Source: Singulisphaera sp. GP187 (GTDB lineage Bacteria; Planctomycetota; Phycisphaerae; Phycisphaerales; SM1A02). From it: 64,000 nt of DNA. Both the position numbers and the translations under genes were made by a program. A model generated the notes under the pieces. It ran no database searches. It saw only the letters and a list, made by a program, of their open reading frames with translations, and had not been told where the DNA came from. Shown one piece after another: positions 50,615-59,406 of this stretch; the first letter of the stretch is position 1, and each line of letters opens with the position of its first letter. The stretch lies in the NCBI GenBank assembly GCA_945869475.1, contig CAMBOV010000015.1, positions 1-64,000 of the forward strand, written 5' to 3'.

Positions 50615-51925
50615 TCAGTGCGGCAGCGGATACTCGCTGCAGAATGCGCGAATATCGTGGCGAACTTTCGCACACATCGCAGCGTCGCCCTTCGATCCCA
50701 TGACCTGGTCGAGCCAGACTCCGACCTGCTTCATCTGCGGTTCTTTGAGTCCGCGCGTTGTGAGCGCGGGAGTGCCGAGTCGAAGTCCACTGGTCACCAC
50801 TGGCGACCGCGGATCGTTAGGGATGCCATTCTTGTTACAGATGATGCCCGCACTCTCGAGCCATTTTTCAGCATCGGCGCCGGTGAGATCTGCATCGCGC
50901 GTGCGAAGGTCGACGAGCATGAGATGATTGTCGGTGCCGCCCGAGCAGAGGCGATATCCGCGATTCTGCAACTCGGCCGCGAGCGCTTGTGCATTCTTCA
51001 CGACTTGCTGGCAGTAACTCTTGAAGGATGGCTGCAACGCCTCGCCAAATGCGAGCGCCTTCGCAGCGATGATGTGCATGAGTGGACCGCCCTGCACACC
51101 AGGAAAGACCTTGCGATCAATCTTGGAGGCGAGTTGCTCATCGTTGGTCATGATCATGCCACCGCGCGGTCCTCGAAGAGTCTTGTGCGTTGTCGTCGTG
51201 ACAAGTTGCGCATGTGGAAAGGGACTCGGATGAACTCCTGTTGCGCAGAGTCCTGCGATGTGCGCGATGTCGGCCATGAGAAGCGCGCCAACCTTGTCTG
51301 CGATCGCACGAAAACGCGCGAAATCGATGACGCGCGAGTAGGCCGAATAGCCACAGATGATGAGCTTTGGATTGTGCTCGATCGCGAGTCGCTCGATCTC
51401 GTCGTAGTCGAGGGTTTCGGTGGTCGCGTCCAATCCGTAGTCAACGATCTTGTAAAAGGTGCCGCTGAAATTCACCTTGAGCCCGTGGCTGAGGTGGCCA
51501 CCCGCCTTGATCGGCAGGCTCAACACCGTGTCGCCCGGATTCAAGACCGCCATGAACGCGGCGATGTTTGCATTCGCTCCACAGTGGGGCTGCACGTTGG
51601 CGAAGTTGCATCCAAAGAGTTGCTTCGCGCGAGAACGGGCGAGCTCTTCTGCTTGATCGTGAAACTCGCATCCACCGTAGTAGCGTTTGCCGGGATAGCC
51701 CTCGGCGTATTTGTTGGTCATCCACGATCCAGCGGCGTGCATGACGGCAGCGCTCACATGGTTTTCACTCGCGATAAGTTCAAGGGTGCTCTCTTGGCGG
51801 ACGCGCTCGCCGTGCAAGATCGCTGCAAGCGCTGGATCGACCCGCCCCACCATCGCGACCAAATCGTCGGACATCGTCGTTGAAGTTGCGGGCGAACTTG
51901 GCGATTGGGCGGCAGCGGTCGTCAT
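50615..51925 (-). CDS. glyA: Serine hydroxymethyltransferase
   Basis: A 436-residue PLP enzyme interconverting serine and glycine with tetrahydrofolate. Motifs: [37 protein letters not shown], the PLP-Lys segment [17 protein letters not shown] and [15 protein letters not shown]. The first codon of the open frame is TTG at 51928; the ATG three bases on is preferred. TACCAT (51933-51938 in plus coordinates, read on the minus strand) ends 7 nt before it. It is divergent from the O6-alkylguanine methyltransferase gene, 44 bp away. Confidence 0.96.
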   Translation of the reverse strand: MTTAAAQSPSSPATSTTMSDDLVAMVGRVDPALAAILHGERVRQESTLELIASENHVSAAVMHAAGSWMTNKYAEGYPGKRYYGGCEFHDQAEELARSRAKQLFGCNFANVQPHCGANANIAAFMAVLNPGDTVLSLPIKAGGHLSHGLKVNFSGTFYKIVDYGLDATTETLDYDEIERLAIEHNPKLIICGYSAYSRVIDFARFRAIADKVGALLMADIAHIAGLCATGVHPSPFPHAQLVTTTTHKTLRGPRGGMIMTNDEQLASKIDRKVFPGVQGGPLMHIIAAKALAFGEALQPSFKSYCQQVVKNAQALAAELQNRGYRLCSGGTDNHLMLVDLRTRDADLTGADAEKWLESAGIICNKNGIPNDPRSPVVTSGLRLGTPALTTRGLKEPQMKQVGVWLDQVMGSKGDAAMCAKVRHDIRAFCSEYPLPH

Positions 51926-51932
51926 CAAATCG

Positions 51933-51963
51933 ATGGTACCGCTCGACCTCGCAGGGGTATCGT
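51933..51963. promoter_or_regulatory. Divergent leaderless-type -10 elements of glyA and the DNA methyltransferase
   Basis: The minus strand has TACCAT (51933-51938) ending 7 nt before the glyA ATG. The plus strand has TATCGT (51958-51963) ending 6 nt before the ATG at 51970. The whole intergenic gap is 44 bp, too short for two separate full promoters with leaders. Confidence 0.45.
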
Positions 51964-51969
51964 TTGGCG

Positions 51970-52464
51970 ATGCGCAGCCACAGCATGACCCTTGCCGGTG
52001 CGACGGTCGTCATCGAATGCAAAGATGGATTTTCAAAGACTCACTATCGAAAGGGACAGGCGGGTGCCTCGCGTGGCCAGCCACCACGAGAGCTCGCCGC
52101 GGCCGTCTCGTTGATCGAAGAGTTCATCGCGGGACGCCGTGTCGCGCCCGCTGCGATCGTGAGATTGCTGCCGGTTTCGCCCCCCTTTCACGCTGCGTGC
52201 TGGCGCGCCTCGCTGAAGATTCCCCACGGCGAGACGCGCACCTATCAGTGGCTCGCTGCGGCGGCGGGACGACCCAAAGCGCACCGAGGGGCGGCCGCGG
52301 CGATGGCGAAAAATCCGCTCGCACCACTCGTCCCCTGCCACCGCGTCGTCAGCGTCAATGGACTCGGCGGATTTTGTGGAGCGATGGCGAAACCATCGGA
52401 TCAATCGCCGACCCACTGGGCTCTCGCGATGAAGGTGCGGATGATCGAGGCCGAACGAAAATAG
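51970..52464 (+). CDS. ogt: O6-alkylguanine-DNA alkyltransferase
   Basis: A 164-residue suicide DNA-repair protein. The active-site Cys is in LVPCHRVV, the DNA-binding helix region is [20 protein letters not shown] with the Arg finger, and GLGGFCGA follows as the substrate loop (usually GGY/F). The N-terminal domain is short, as in bacterial Ogt. ATG 51985 is an alternative start. The gene is followed 22 nt later by UDP-glucose dehydrogenase. Confidence 0.93.
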   Translation: MRSHSMTLAGATVVIECKDGFSKTHYRKGQAGASRGQPPRELAAAVSLIEEFIAGRRVAPAAIVRLLPVSPPFHAACWRASLKIPHGETRTYQWLAAAAGRPKAHRGAAAAMAKNPLAPLVPCHRVVSVNGLGGFCGAMAKPSDQSPTHWALAMKVRMIEAERK

Positions 52465-52486
52465 TTTTCGTACACTTCGAACCCTC

Positions 52487-53824
52487 ATGAACATCACCAT
52501 GGTTGGTACTGGGTACGTCGGACTCGTGACAGGCGCATGCTTCGCAGAGATGGGGAACAATGTGACCTGCCTCGATGTCGATGCGGGCAAAATCGCGACG
52601 CTCTGCAAGGGAGAGAGTCCAATCTACGAGCCTGGACTCACCGAGATGATTCAACGCAATGCGCATGCGAAGCGTTTGCATTTCACCACGGACAAGCCAC
52701 TCGCCTACAAAGACGCGCAGATCATTTTCATCTGCGTTGGAACTCCAAGCCGCGACGATGGAAGCGCCGATCTGAAATATGTGTTGAGCGTCGCGGACGA
52801 CATTGCCGTCGCACTTGAACGCCTCGGCTCGAGTGCTGCGATCAAGACGATCGTCGTCAAGAGCACCGTGCCCGTCGGCACGAGTCACCGGGTGAAAGAT
52901 GCCATCATCGCCCGCACGAAGGTGCCCTTCAACATCGCCGACAATCCTGAGTTTCTCAAAGAGGGTGATGCGATCCAGGATTTCATGAAGCCCGACCGAG
53001 TCGTCTGCGGGGTCGACAATCCAGAAACCGCTGAAATCATGCGGGCGCTCTACGACCCTTTCGTGCGGCAGGGAAACCCGATCTTTATTCTCGATGTTCG
53101 CAGCGCGGAGATGGTCAAGTACGCCAGCAACGCGATGTTGGCCTGCAAGATCTCGTTCGTCAACGAAATGGCGAATCTCTGCGAACGGTATGGCGCCGAC
53201 ATCGGCAGCGTGCGCGAAGGGATGTGCGCTGACAAGCGCATCGGCAACCAGTTTCTCTATCCGGGGCTGGGATATGGCGGATCCTGTTTTCCAAAGGACA
53301 CCCAGGCGGTCGTCTCGATGGGTCGCGAGGTCGGGTTCGACTGCAAACTCAACGCCGCAGTGCACGAGGTCAACCAAGATCAGCGCGGGCACTTTTGGAA
53401 GAAGATCACTAACGAACTTGGGGGCGATTTTCGCGGTAAATCATTGACTTTTTGGGGGGTTGCGTTCAAGCCAAAGACCGATGACATTCGCGAGGCGCCA
53501 AGTCTCTCGCTGATGCAACTCGCCCTCGCGGCTGGAGCAAAGGTGCGCGCGTACGACCCGGTTGCGCTCGATCACCTCGCGCATGAGATGCCCACGGTCG
53601 AGCGTTTCACCGATCAATATGAGGCGCTCGATGGATCAGAAGCGCTCATCATCTGCACGGAATGGGCTGAATTTCGCTCTCCAGACTTCGCGCAGGTACT
53701 CAAAAGGCTTCGCCGTCCGGTGGTTTTCGATGGCCGAAATCTCTACCGCGCCGCCCAGATGAGCGAGTTTGGATTCACCTACGCCTCGATTGGACGGGCA
53801 ACCGTGCGACCGAGCAAGGGATGA
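52487..53824 (+). CDS. ugd: UDP-glucose 6-dehydrogenase
   Basis: A 445-residue enzyme oxidising UDP-glucose to UDP-glucuronate with 2 NAD+. The N-terminal Rossmann loop is MVGTGYVGLVTGACFAEMG and the catalytic Cys267 is in LGYGGSCFPKDTQA. IYEPGL, KSTVPVGT and the C-terminal WGVAFKPKTDDIREAPS nucleotide-binding domain are all present. Length is typical. TACACT (52471-52476) ends 10 nt before the ATG. It probably supplies surface polysaccharide precursors. Confidence 0.96.
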   Translation: MNITMVGTGYVGLVTGACFAEMGNNVTCLDVDAGKIATLCKGESPIYEPGLTEMIQRNAHAKRLHFTTDKPLAYKDAQIIFICVGTPSRDDGSADLKYVLSVADDIAVALERLGSSAAIKTIVVKSTVPVGTSHRVKDAIIARTKVPFNIADNPEFLKEGDAIQDFMKPDRVVCGVDNPETAEIMRALYDPFVRQGNPIFILDVRSAEMVKYASNAMLACKISFVNEMANLCERYGADIGSVREGMCADKRIGNQFLYPGLGYGGSCFPKDTQAVVSMGREVGFDCKLNAAVHEVNQDQRGHFWKKITNELGGDFRGKSLTFWGVAFKPKTDDIREAPSLSLMQLALAAGAKVRAYDPVALDHLAHEMPTVERFTDQYEALDGSEALIICTEWAEFRSPDFAQVLKRLRRPVVFDGRNLYRAAQMSEFGFTYASIGRATVRPSKG

Positions 53825-53867
53825 CCCCGAGAAAAAAGTGCATAAAAGAGCAGGGTTTTGGTGCATT

Positions 53868-53901
53868 TCACTTGCAAGTGAGTTGTGAACTGCGCTACAT
53901 T
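53868..53901 (+). promoter_or_regulatory. Promoter of the HU gene with a palindrome over the -35
   Basis: TTGCAA (53872-53877), an 18-nt spacer and TACATT (53896-53901) form a promoter. The 14-bp perfect palindrome TCACTTGCAAGTGA (53868-53881) covers the -35 entirely, which suggests repression by a dimeric DNA-binding protein, possibly HU itself or another regulator. Confidence 0.55.
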
Positions 53902-53981
53902 CGTCGCGCCACACATGATGTGTGGATGGGAGCGAGACCACTTTCTCGAAGATGAAATGTCACTTGAAAGGACATCACAGT

Positions 53982-54410
53982 ATGGCAACAATGACCAAGA
54001 AACCAGCCAAGAAGGCGACCAAGTCAGCAAAGGCACCAAAGGCAGCAGCCAAGAAGGCACCAGCCGCAAAGGCAACTGCAAAGGCGTTCAAACCAACGAC
54101 ATCGTCGAAGGTTCGCACACGCAGCCAAGTCATCGCAGAACTCGCGACAGCATCTGATGTGAAGAAGACTGTTGTCAAGGAAATGTTTGACAACCTCGCG
54201 ACGATCATCGGTGCTGATCTCAGCAGCCGCGGTCCAGGCGTGTTCAGCTTCTTCGGCCTCATGAAGCTGAAGACTGTCAAGAAGCCAGCGACCAAGGAGC
54301 GAACCGGAGTCAACCCATTCACTGGCGAGACCCAAGTGTTCAAGGCGAAGCCAGCGAGCAAGAAGGTTCGCGTTCGTCCAACGAAGGCACTCAACGCTCT
54401 CGTCAGCTGA
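53982..54410 (+). CDS. HU-family DNA-binding protein with histone-like Lys/Ala N-terminal tail
   Basis: A 142-residue protein. Residues 1-44 form a Lys/Ala/Pro-rich tail like histone H1 or the tails of some actinobacterial HupB proteins. Residues 45-142 form the HU/IHF fold, with the DNA-binding arm KKPATKERTGVNPFTGETQ. It is probably a nucleoid-structuring protein. AAAGGA about 10 nt before the ATG is a clear Shine-Dalgarno, unlike many neighbours. It has its own promoter and terminator, so it is monocistronic and likely highly expressed. Confidence 0.93.
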   Translation: MATMTKKPAKKATKSAKAPKAAAKKAPAAKATAKAFKPTTSSKVRTRSQVIAELATASDVKKTVVKEMFDNLATIIGADLSSRGPGVFSFFGLMKLKTVKKPATKERTGVNPFTGETQVFKAKPASKKVRVRPTKALNALVS

Positions 54411-54420
54411 TTCGAATTCA

Positions 54421-54473
54421 AAACATTTCAGAATGTTTCATGCGGCTCCGCTTCGGCGGGGCCGCATTTTTTT
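54421..54473 (+). terminator. Rho-independent terminator of the HU gene
   Basis: TGCGGCTCCGC and GCGGGGCCGCA form a long GC-rich stem around TTCG (54441-54466), followed by seven T to 54473. A smaller AT-rich hairpin (AAACATT/AATGTTT, 54421-54438) precedes it. Confidence 0.9.
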
Positions 54474-54480
54474 GCGTGAA

Positions 54481-55392
54481 TCACGCGAGCGCTGCGCGCA
54501 AATTGCCGTCGACGGTGTGCAAGTGCGCGTGGGCACCCGTGCAGTCGAGCCCGCGCGCGCGCATCACAATCGCAATTTTCACGCGCCCCCCCGCTGCGTC
54601 GAGCAGGCGCGCAGCATCGGCGCGGCTCAGTGACTCATCGAACAGACGCAGCGTGCGAATCGCGCGGTCGACGAGCTTGTCATTCGTCGCCGCGAGATCA
54701 ACCATGAGATTGCCGTGCACCTTTCCAAGTTGCGTAAAGAGCACGGTCGTGATGCAGTTGAGCGCGAGCTTTGTCGCTGTGCCAGCCTTGAGGCGGGTCG
54801 ATCCGGTGAGAATTTCTGCCCCCGTCTGCAAGACGATGAGGTGATCGCAGTCGGCTGGTTTCTCGCGCGGCGAACAGGTGAGCAACGCCGTCAACGCGCC
54901 GCGTGATTTTGCAAGCGTGACTGCACCGAGCGCGTAGGGAGTCGTTCCCCCCGCGGCGATTCCCACAACTGCGTCGCGCGCGCAGAGTGCGTGGGCGACG
55001 AATTCACTTTCGACTCCACGAAAGTCATCTTCGCGACGTTCGCTGCTTGTGCGCAGCGCACCATCGCCGCCCGCGATGAGTCCAACGACTGTTGAAGGAT
55101 CGCTGCAGAATGTCGGAGGGCACTCGCTCGCGTCGAGTACTCCGAGCCGTCCTGAAGTTCCAGCGCCACAGTAGAAGAGCCGTCCTCCGCCGCGCACCCG
55201 CTCGACGAGTGCTTCGATAAACGCGGCGAGTTCGTTCGCTGCACGATCGACGGCCGCGTGCACGACTGCGTGATCACGTGCGATCGCATGCACCTGTTGC
55301 ACAACAGTCAGAAGGTCAAAGTTGGTTGAATCGCCGTGGCGCTGCTCGGTCGCGACGTGACTTCGATCAGGCGGCAGCGGCGAATCACTCAT
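54481..55392 (-). CDS. murQ: N-acetylmuramic acid 6-phosphate etherase
   Basis: A 303-residue SIS-domain enzyme that cleaves the lactyl ether of MurNAc-6-phosphate to GlcNAc-6-phosphate in peptidoglycan recycling. The SIS motif FYCGAGTSGRLGVLDASECP is diagnostic of MurQ, and LTGSTRLKAGTATKLALN is the second conserved block. ATG 55392 overlaps the peptidase gene stop (ATGA at 55389-55392). No MurNAc kinase (AnmK) or PTS gene is adjacent; the sugar kinase two genes upstream is of the PfkB type. Confidence 0.94.
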   Translation of the reverse strand: MSDSPLPPDRSHVATEQRHGDSTNFDLLTVVQQVHAIARDHAVVHAAVDRAANELAAFIEALVERVRGGGRLFYCGAGTSGRLGVLDASECPPTFCSDPSTVVGLIAGGDGALRTSSERREDDFRGVESEFVAHALCARDAVVGIAAGGTTPYALGAVTLAKSRGALTALLTCSPREKPADCDHLIVLQTGAEILTGSTRLKAGTATKLALNCITTVLFTQLGKVHGNLMVDLAATNDKLVDRAIRTLRLFDESLSRADAARLLDAAGGRVKIAIVMRARGLDCTGAHAHLHTVDGNLRAALA

Positions 55393-57512
55393 CGGTCCGA
55401 CCCACTTGGCGTCGCCTTCAGTTCGCGTGTGAAGAAGGTCCACATTGCGTCTTCTTCGGTTTGGCCAAATCCTCCGTGACCTGCCTTTGGAAAGAAGAGC
55501 ATGTCGAATGAAAACCCGCGGTCATAGAGTTTCTGCGCGATCGCCCATCCATTGGATGGATGCACGTTGTCGTCTTGCATGCCGTGAATCAACATGAACT
55601 TTCCCTTCATGCGATCGGCATGAACGAGCACGCTTCCGTCGTCATATCCCGCTTGGTTTTCGGCAGGTGTGCGCATGATTCGCTCGGTGTAAATCGTGTC
55701 GTACTGCCGCCAATCCATCGGACCCGCCCGCGAGACGGCCACTGAAAAGACATCCGGATGTCGCACGAGCGCAAGCGCCGCGAGGTAGCCGCCGTAACTC
55801 ATCCCGGTGATTCCCACGCGCGATCCATCGATGCCTGGTCGCGTGCAGAGTTGCCGAACCGCCGCGGCTTGATCGTCGAGATCTGGACCCCCAAGCTTGA
55901 GATACGTCGCATCTTCGAAGGCCTTGCCTCGACCCGGGGTTCCGCGATTGTCGATCTGCAAGATGACGAAGCCGAGTTCACACTCTGCGCGCGGCGCTGA
56001 GAATCGATTGAAGACGCTCGCGAAGTATGGACCGCCATAGACATCGACCACCATCGGCCACGACTTCTTCGCGTCGAAGTTGCTTGGAAAGTGCAGGCTG
56101 CCGTAGAGGTCGGTCACGCCATCGGCGGCCTTCACGGTCACGAGTTCTGGCGGCGGCAGATTGCGCGACGACCAGAGATCAGTCTGTCCTTCGCTCAAGG
56201 TTGCCACGAGTGTGCCGTCGGCGCGGTAGAGACGAGTGGATGGCGGCTGCGAAATCGTCTCATCGCTCGCGATGAAAAACGTGCCATCGGGTGCGATGCG
56301 AAAGCGACCGTAACAACGATCATCCGGGGTGAGCCGCCGCTGCTCGGTCCCGTCGAGGCGCACGGACATCAACTGCATATTGATCGCAGTCTTCGCTGGA
56401 AACGCCGAGTAAAAGAGCACTCCAGCAGATTCGATCACTTCGACAATCTTGTTCGCCGGAAACTCGCCACTCGTGAGCGGCACGACGAGATCACTGTCGA
56501 GCGAGCGAAGTTCGTACTGCTTGAATCCCGTCTTCTCAGTCGCCCAGATGAATCGGCGGCCATCCGCGAGGAAGGCCATCCCAAGAAGGTGGTGATTCCA
56601 GTGCGGTTGTTCTTCACGCACGACCACACGCACCACTCCGGTGGCAGGATCGACCGCGCACAGTTCAAGCACGTTGTGCAAGCGATTGAGTCGGCGAAAG
56701 AGCAGGGTGTCGCCGCGCGGCGAAAACTCGACTCCGTAAATGTATTGATCGGCCGTGCCGACGTCGATGGTGGTGAGCATCGTGCGTGGTTCGGGGGCAG
56801 CGCCGGGAGCAGCGCCGACCGCAGCGTCCGCGCAAAACCCTTCAACGTCGAGCAGCATGAGTCCTGCAGTTGGATTGGTCTCACCCGGCTTTGGATAGCG
56901 CTCAGACTCGACCTCAGGACGAAGTTTCGTCAATCCAGAAAGCAGCGTGTACTGCGGCACTTTTTCATCATCGAAGCGGTAGAAGGCGAGCCACGTGCCA
57001 TCGGCGCTCCACCACATCGCCGACGATTGGTCAAGCTCTTCACCGTACACCCAGCTCGCCGTGCCGTAGCGCATCGAGGCAGTTCCATCGGTGGTGACCG
57101 CACGTTCACTCGTGCTGTTGCACTTGAGAAAGAGATTGCCATCGCGTGAGAGTGCGATCATCGCGCCACTGGGTGATGGTTCACTCGCTCGTTGTCGACC
57201 TCGCCCAGGAGCAGGCAACTCGCGCCGATTCGGCGCCGCCACCGCAACGGGTGGAGTTCCATCCTGAGGAGCTGGCGTGATCTCACCCGTCGTCAAGTTG
57301 ACGATCTGCCACGCGCCCGACTTGCGAATCCACGCGCATTTCGTCGCGCAATCCCACCGCACGTCACGCACTGTTCCTGCCGCAGTGGCGCGAAAGTCAC
57401 TCGCGATCGATTGCCCACGCGCACCGCCAGGAAGTTCTGCGAATGAAATCCAATCGCCATGCGCCACTGCGCTCACGAACAACGATGCGGCCATGGAGTA
57501 AAACATTCGCAT
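55389..57512 (-). CDS. Secreted dipeptidyl-peptidase IV-type S9 peptidase
   Basis: A 707-residue serine peptidase with a signal peptide (MRMFYSMAASLFVSAVAHG). The N-terminal region (about 30-470) has the DPP-IV beta-propeller pattern, including WSADGTWLAFYRFDDEKVP. The C-terminal alpha/beta-hydrolase domain holds Ser572 in GMSYGGY, Asp about 647 in HGMQDDNVH and His about 679 in KAGHGGFG. It should remove Xaa-Pro or Xaa-Ala dipeptides from peptides outside the cytoplasm. It sits between a PfkB kinase gene (3 nt upstream) and murQ (ATGA overlap), in one operon. Confidence 0.93.
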   Translation of the reverse strand: MRMFYSMAASLFVSAVAHGDWISFAELPGGARGQSIASDFRATAAGTVRDVRWDCATKCAWIRKSGAWQIVNLTTGEITPAPQDGTPPVAVAAPNRRELPAPGRGRQRASEPSPSGAMIALSRDGNLFLKCNSTSERAVTTDGTASMRYGTASWVYGEELDQSSAMWWSADGTWLAFYRFDDEKVPQYTLLSGLTKLRPEVESERYPKPGETNPTAGLMLLDVEGFCADAAVGAAPGAAPEPRTMLTTIDVGTADQYIYGVEFSPRGDTLLFRRLNRLHNVLELCAVDPATGVVRVVVREEQPHWNHHLLGMAFLADGRRFIWATEKTGFKQYELRSLDSDLVVPLTSGEFPANKIVEVIESAGVLFYSAFPAKTAINMQLMSVRLDGTEQRRLTPDDRCYGRFRIAPDGTFFIASDETISQPPSTRLYRADGTLVATLSEGQTDLWSSRNLPPPELVTVKAADGVTDLYGSLHFPSNFDAKKSWPMVVDVYGGPYFASVFNRFSAPRAECELGFVILQIDNRGTPGRGKAFEDATYLKLGGPDLDDQAAAVRQLCTRPGIDGSRVGITGMSYGGYLAALALVRHPDVFSVAVSRAGPMDWRQYDTIYTERIMRTPAENQAGYDDGSVLVHADRMKGKFMLIHGMQDDNVHPSNGWAIAQKLYDRGFSFDMLFFPKAGHGGFGQTEEDAMWTFFTRELKATPSGSDR

Positions 57513-57515
57513 GGC

Positions 57516-58430
57516 TTATCCAACTCGCGCGAGTTGCTGAAAGTCACTGAGTCGCTGCTGAAACTCTGCAGCCCTCAGGATGCGCATGCGATCGAGCCCA
57601 AAGGACTCGAGCGCGAAGCTCGCCATGACGGTTCCGTATGCCATCGCCGACTGAAGTGCCGCAGCATCGGTGCGTTCCTCGCGCGCGAGATATCCCATGA
57701 ATCCGCCGGCGAAACTATCCCCTGCTCCTGTTGGATCGACGACTTGATGCTCTTCGACTGGAAAGGCTGGAACAAGTGCCATGCCACCGCGGTGCATCAA
57801 GACCGCCCCATGCTCGCCCTTCTTCACAACGACGAACGAGGGTCCCATGTCAAGAATCTTCTTGCCCGCGCTGATTGCGTTGCGGAATCCAGTGAGTTCT
57901 CCCGCTTCGCTGTCATTGACAATGAGCCCATCGACGCGCTTCAAGAGTGCGGTCAACTCACTGTGCGCGGTGCGAATCCAGAGATCCATCGTGTCTGCAA
58001 CCACCAACTTTCGTGCGGGAAACTGATCGATGAATCCGAGCTGCACCGCAGGATGGGTGTTGCCCAGAAAGACGAACTCGCTATCGCGATACGCCGCGGG
58101 CACGGGCGGCGGCGCCTCTTGCAGCACGCCGACCTCAGTGAAGAGAGTCTCGCGTCGATTCACATCTTCGAAGTATCGACCGCCCCACGCGAAGGTGCGC
58201 GAAAGTGGTCGCGCATCGAGTCCGGCGATGCACACGCCCGGAAACGACGAGAGCGTTTCGCGGTGGTCGCTGGGCCAATCGCCTCCGACCGCTGCGACGA
58301 GTCGCACTGGATTCAACTGGCTCGCAGCCGCGGCGAAATACGCCGCACTTCCGCCTAAAACACCCTCACGCTTGTCGCGTGGGGTGTAGACGGTGTCAAT
58401 TCCGATAGTTCCTGTTACGACGAGTTTCAC
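57516..58430 (-). CDS. PfkB-family carbohydrate kinase
   Basis: A 304-residue ribokinase-type kinase. The N-terminal GTIGIDTVYTP and GGSAAYFAAAASQL blocks and the catalytic signature VVDPTGAGDSFAGGFMGY are intact. The substrate could be a sugar or a nucleoside such as adenosine, and cannot be told from motifs. The start is a GTG at 58430 that overlaps the stop of the upstream membrane protein as GTGA; this gives the usual short N-terminal strand MKLVVTGTIG. Confidence 0.9.
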   Translation of the reverse strand: MKLVVTGTIGIDTVYTPRDKREGVLGGSAAYFAAAASQLNPVRLVAAVGGDWPSDHRETLSSFPGVCIAGLDARPLSRTFAWGGRYFEDVNRRETLFTEVGVLQEAPPPVPAAYRDSEFVFLGNTHPAVQLGFIDQFPARKLVVADTMDLWIRTAHSELTALLKRVDGLIVNDSEAGELTGFRNAISAGKKILDMGPSFVVVKKGEHGAVLMHRGGMALVPAFPVEEHQVVDPTGAGDSFAGGFMGYLAREERTDAAALQSAMAYGTVMASFALESFGLDRMRILRAAEFQQRLSDFQQLARVG

Positions 58431-59335
58431 GTCGTGATCGTATCGCTGCGGCGAAAACTGCGCGCCCATCCGAGGCCGATCGCGACGCCAGTGAGTGATC
58501 CTGCGACCGAGTCAGCCGGCATCACGCGCAACTCTGGCGCGAGCGCTCCAGCGGCGAAGAGCATGCTGAGATCTGCGGTGACGCGACTCGCGACAAACAT
58601 CTGATAGAGACCCATCAAGATGAGCGGCGCGACGAACGCGAAGAGCGGCGTGATCTGAGGGGCGATGAGTCTGTAGGCGATTCCAACTGTGATGCCACCA
58701 AGGCACGCCCCGCCGAATGCCTGTCCCTTGAGCATGTTTCGCACGACGAGCCATGCGACGATCGGCAGCAACGCGCCGACGAGACCGGCGCGAATCGCGT
58801 CGAGGTCGAAGTACTCCTTCCACCACGGTTCGCTGGTGAAGCGCGGTGCGATATCAGGGAGTGATCCAGAAAAGCGAAAGATCGCAACGAGCGTGATCGT
58901 CACTGGCACGGCCCACATGAGAGTTTCGGCGCCAAGCGCGGTCATCGAAGCTTGATCGAAGATCGCACCATCGACGCCGCTGCTGCGAAGCGCGAGCGCC
59001 GCACATCCCGCCCCAACCACGAACGTGCCGACGACGGCGTTGACGAGCCGTCCGACGCCCATCCCAAGAAGCGTCAGCAGCGTCCAGACGATGGCCAGAG
59101 TCACGACCGCATCTGTTTTTGAGGTCGCGAGCGTCACGCATCCCGCGGGGACTGCCCGCGGATCGACGAAGTGGCTCGATGCCGCGAGACCGACCCACAC
59201 TGCGATCGCGAGTGCACAGGTCAGCACGAGTCCGCGAATCCAATTGCGTTCGAGCGGTGCAACCGAGGCGTTCATTGCGTGGCCGTGCATCGAGTGGCTG
59301 TGCGCAGAGTCGGGGTGCGCAGAGTGCGTGTTCAT
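58427..59335 (-). CDS. Multi-pass membrane protein with His-rich N terminus
   Basis: A 302-residue protein with about eight hydrophobic segments after a His-rich leader (HSAHPDSAHSHSMHGHAMN) that could bind metal. No family is recognised. ATG 59335 is preferred because the longer frame upstream is Arg-rich; TACACC on the minus strand ends 7 nt before it. It is the first gene of a four-gene operon (membrane protein, PfkB kinase, DPP-IV-type peptidase, murQ) and is divergent from hutH. Confidence 0.75.
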   Translation of the reverse strand: MNTHSAHPDSAHSHSMHGHAMNASVAPLERNWIRGLVLTCALAIAVWVGLAASSHFVDPRAVPAGCVTLATSKTDAVVTLAIVWTLLTLLGMGVGRLVNAVVGTFVVGAGCAALALRSSGVDGAIFDQASMTALGAETLMWAVPVTITLVAIFRFSGSLPDIAPRFTSEPWWKEYFDLDAIRAGLVGALLPIVAWLVVRNMLKGQAFGGACLGGITVGIAYRLIAPQITPLFAFVAPLILMGLYQMFVASRVTADLSMLFAAGALAPELRVMPADSVAGSLTGVAIGLGWARSFRRSDTITT

Positions 59336-59388
59336 CGTGTGTGGTGTATCCGCAGGATCGCCCCGGCGCAATGACGGCAACGGCGCCC

Positions 59389-59394
59389 TATCCT
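59389..59394 (+). promoter_or_regulatory. TATCCT, putative -10 of hutH
   Basis: TATCCT ends 6 nt before a GTG at 59401 that is in frame with hutH two codons upstream of ATG 59407. A leaderless hutH mRNA would then start at the GTG. Confidence 0.4.
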
Positions 59395-59406
59395 CGCACT
59401 GTGCCG

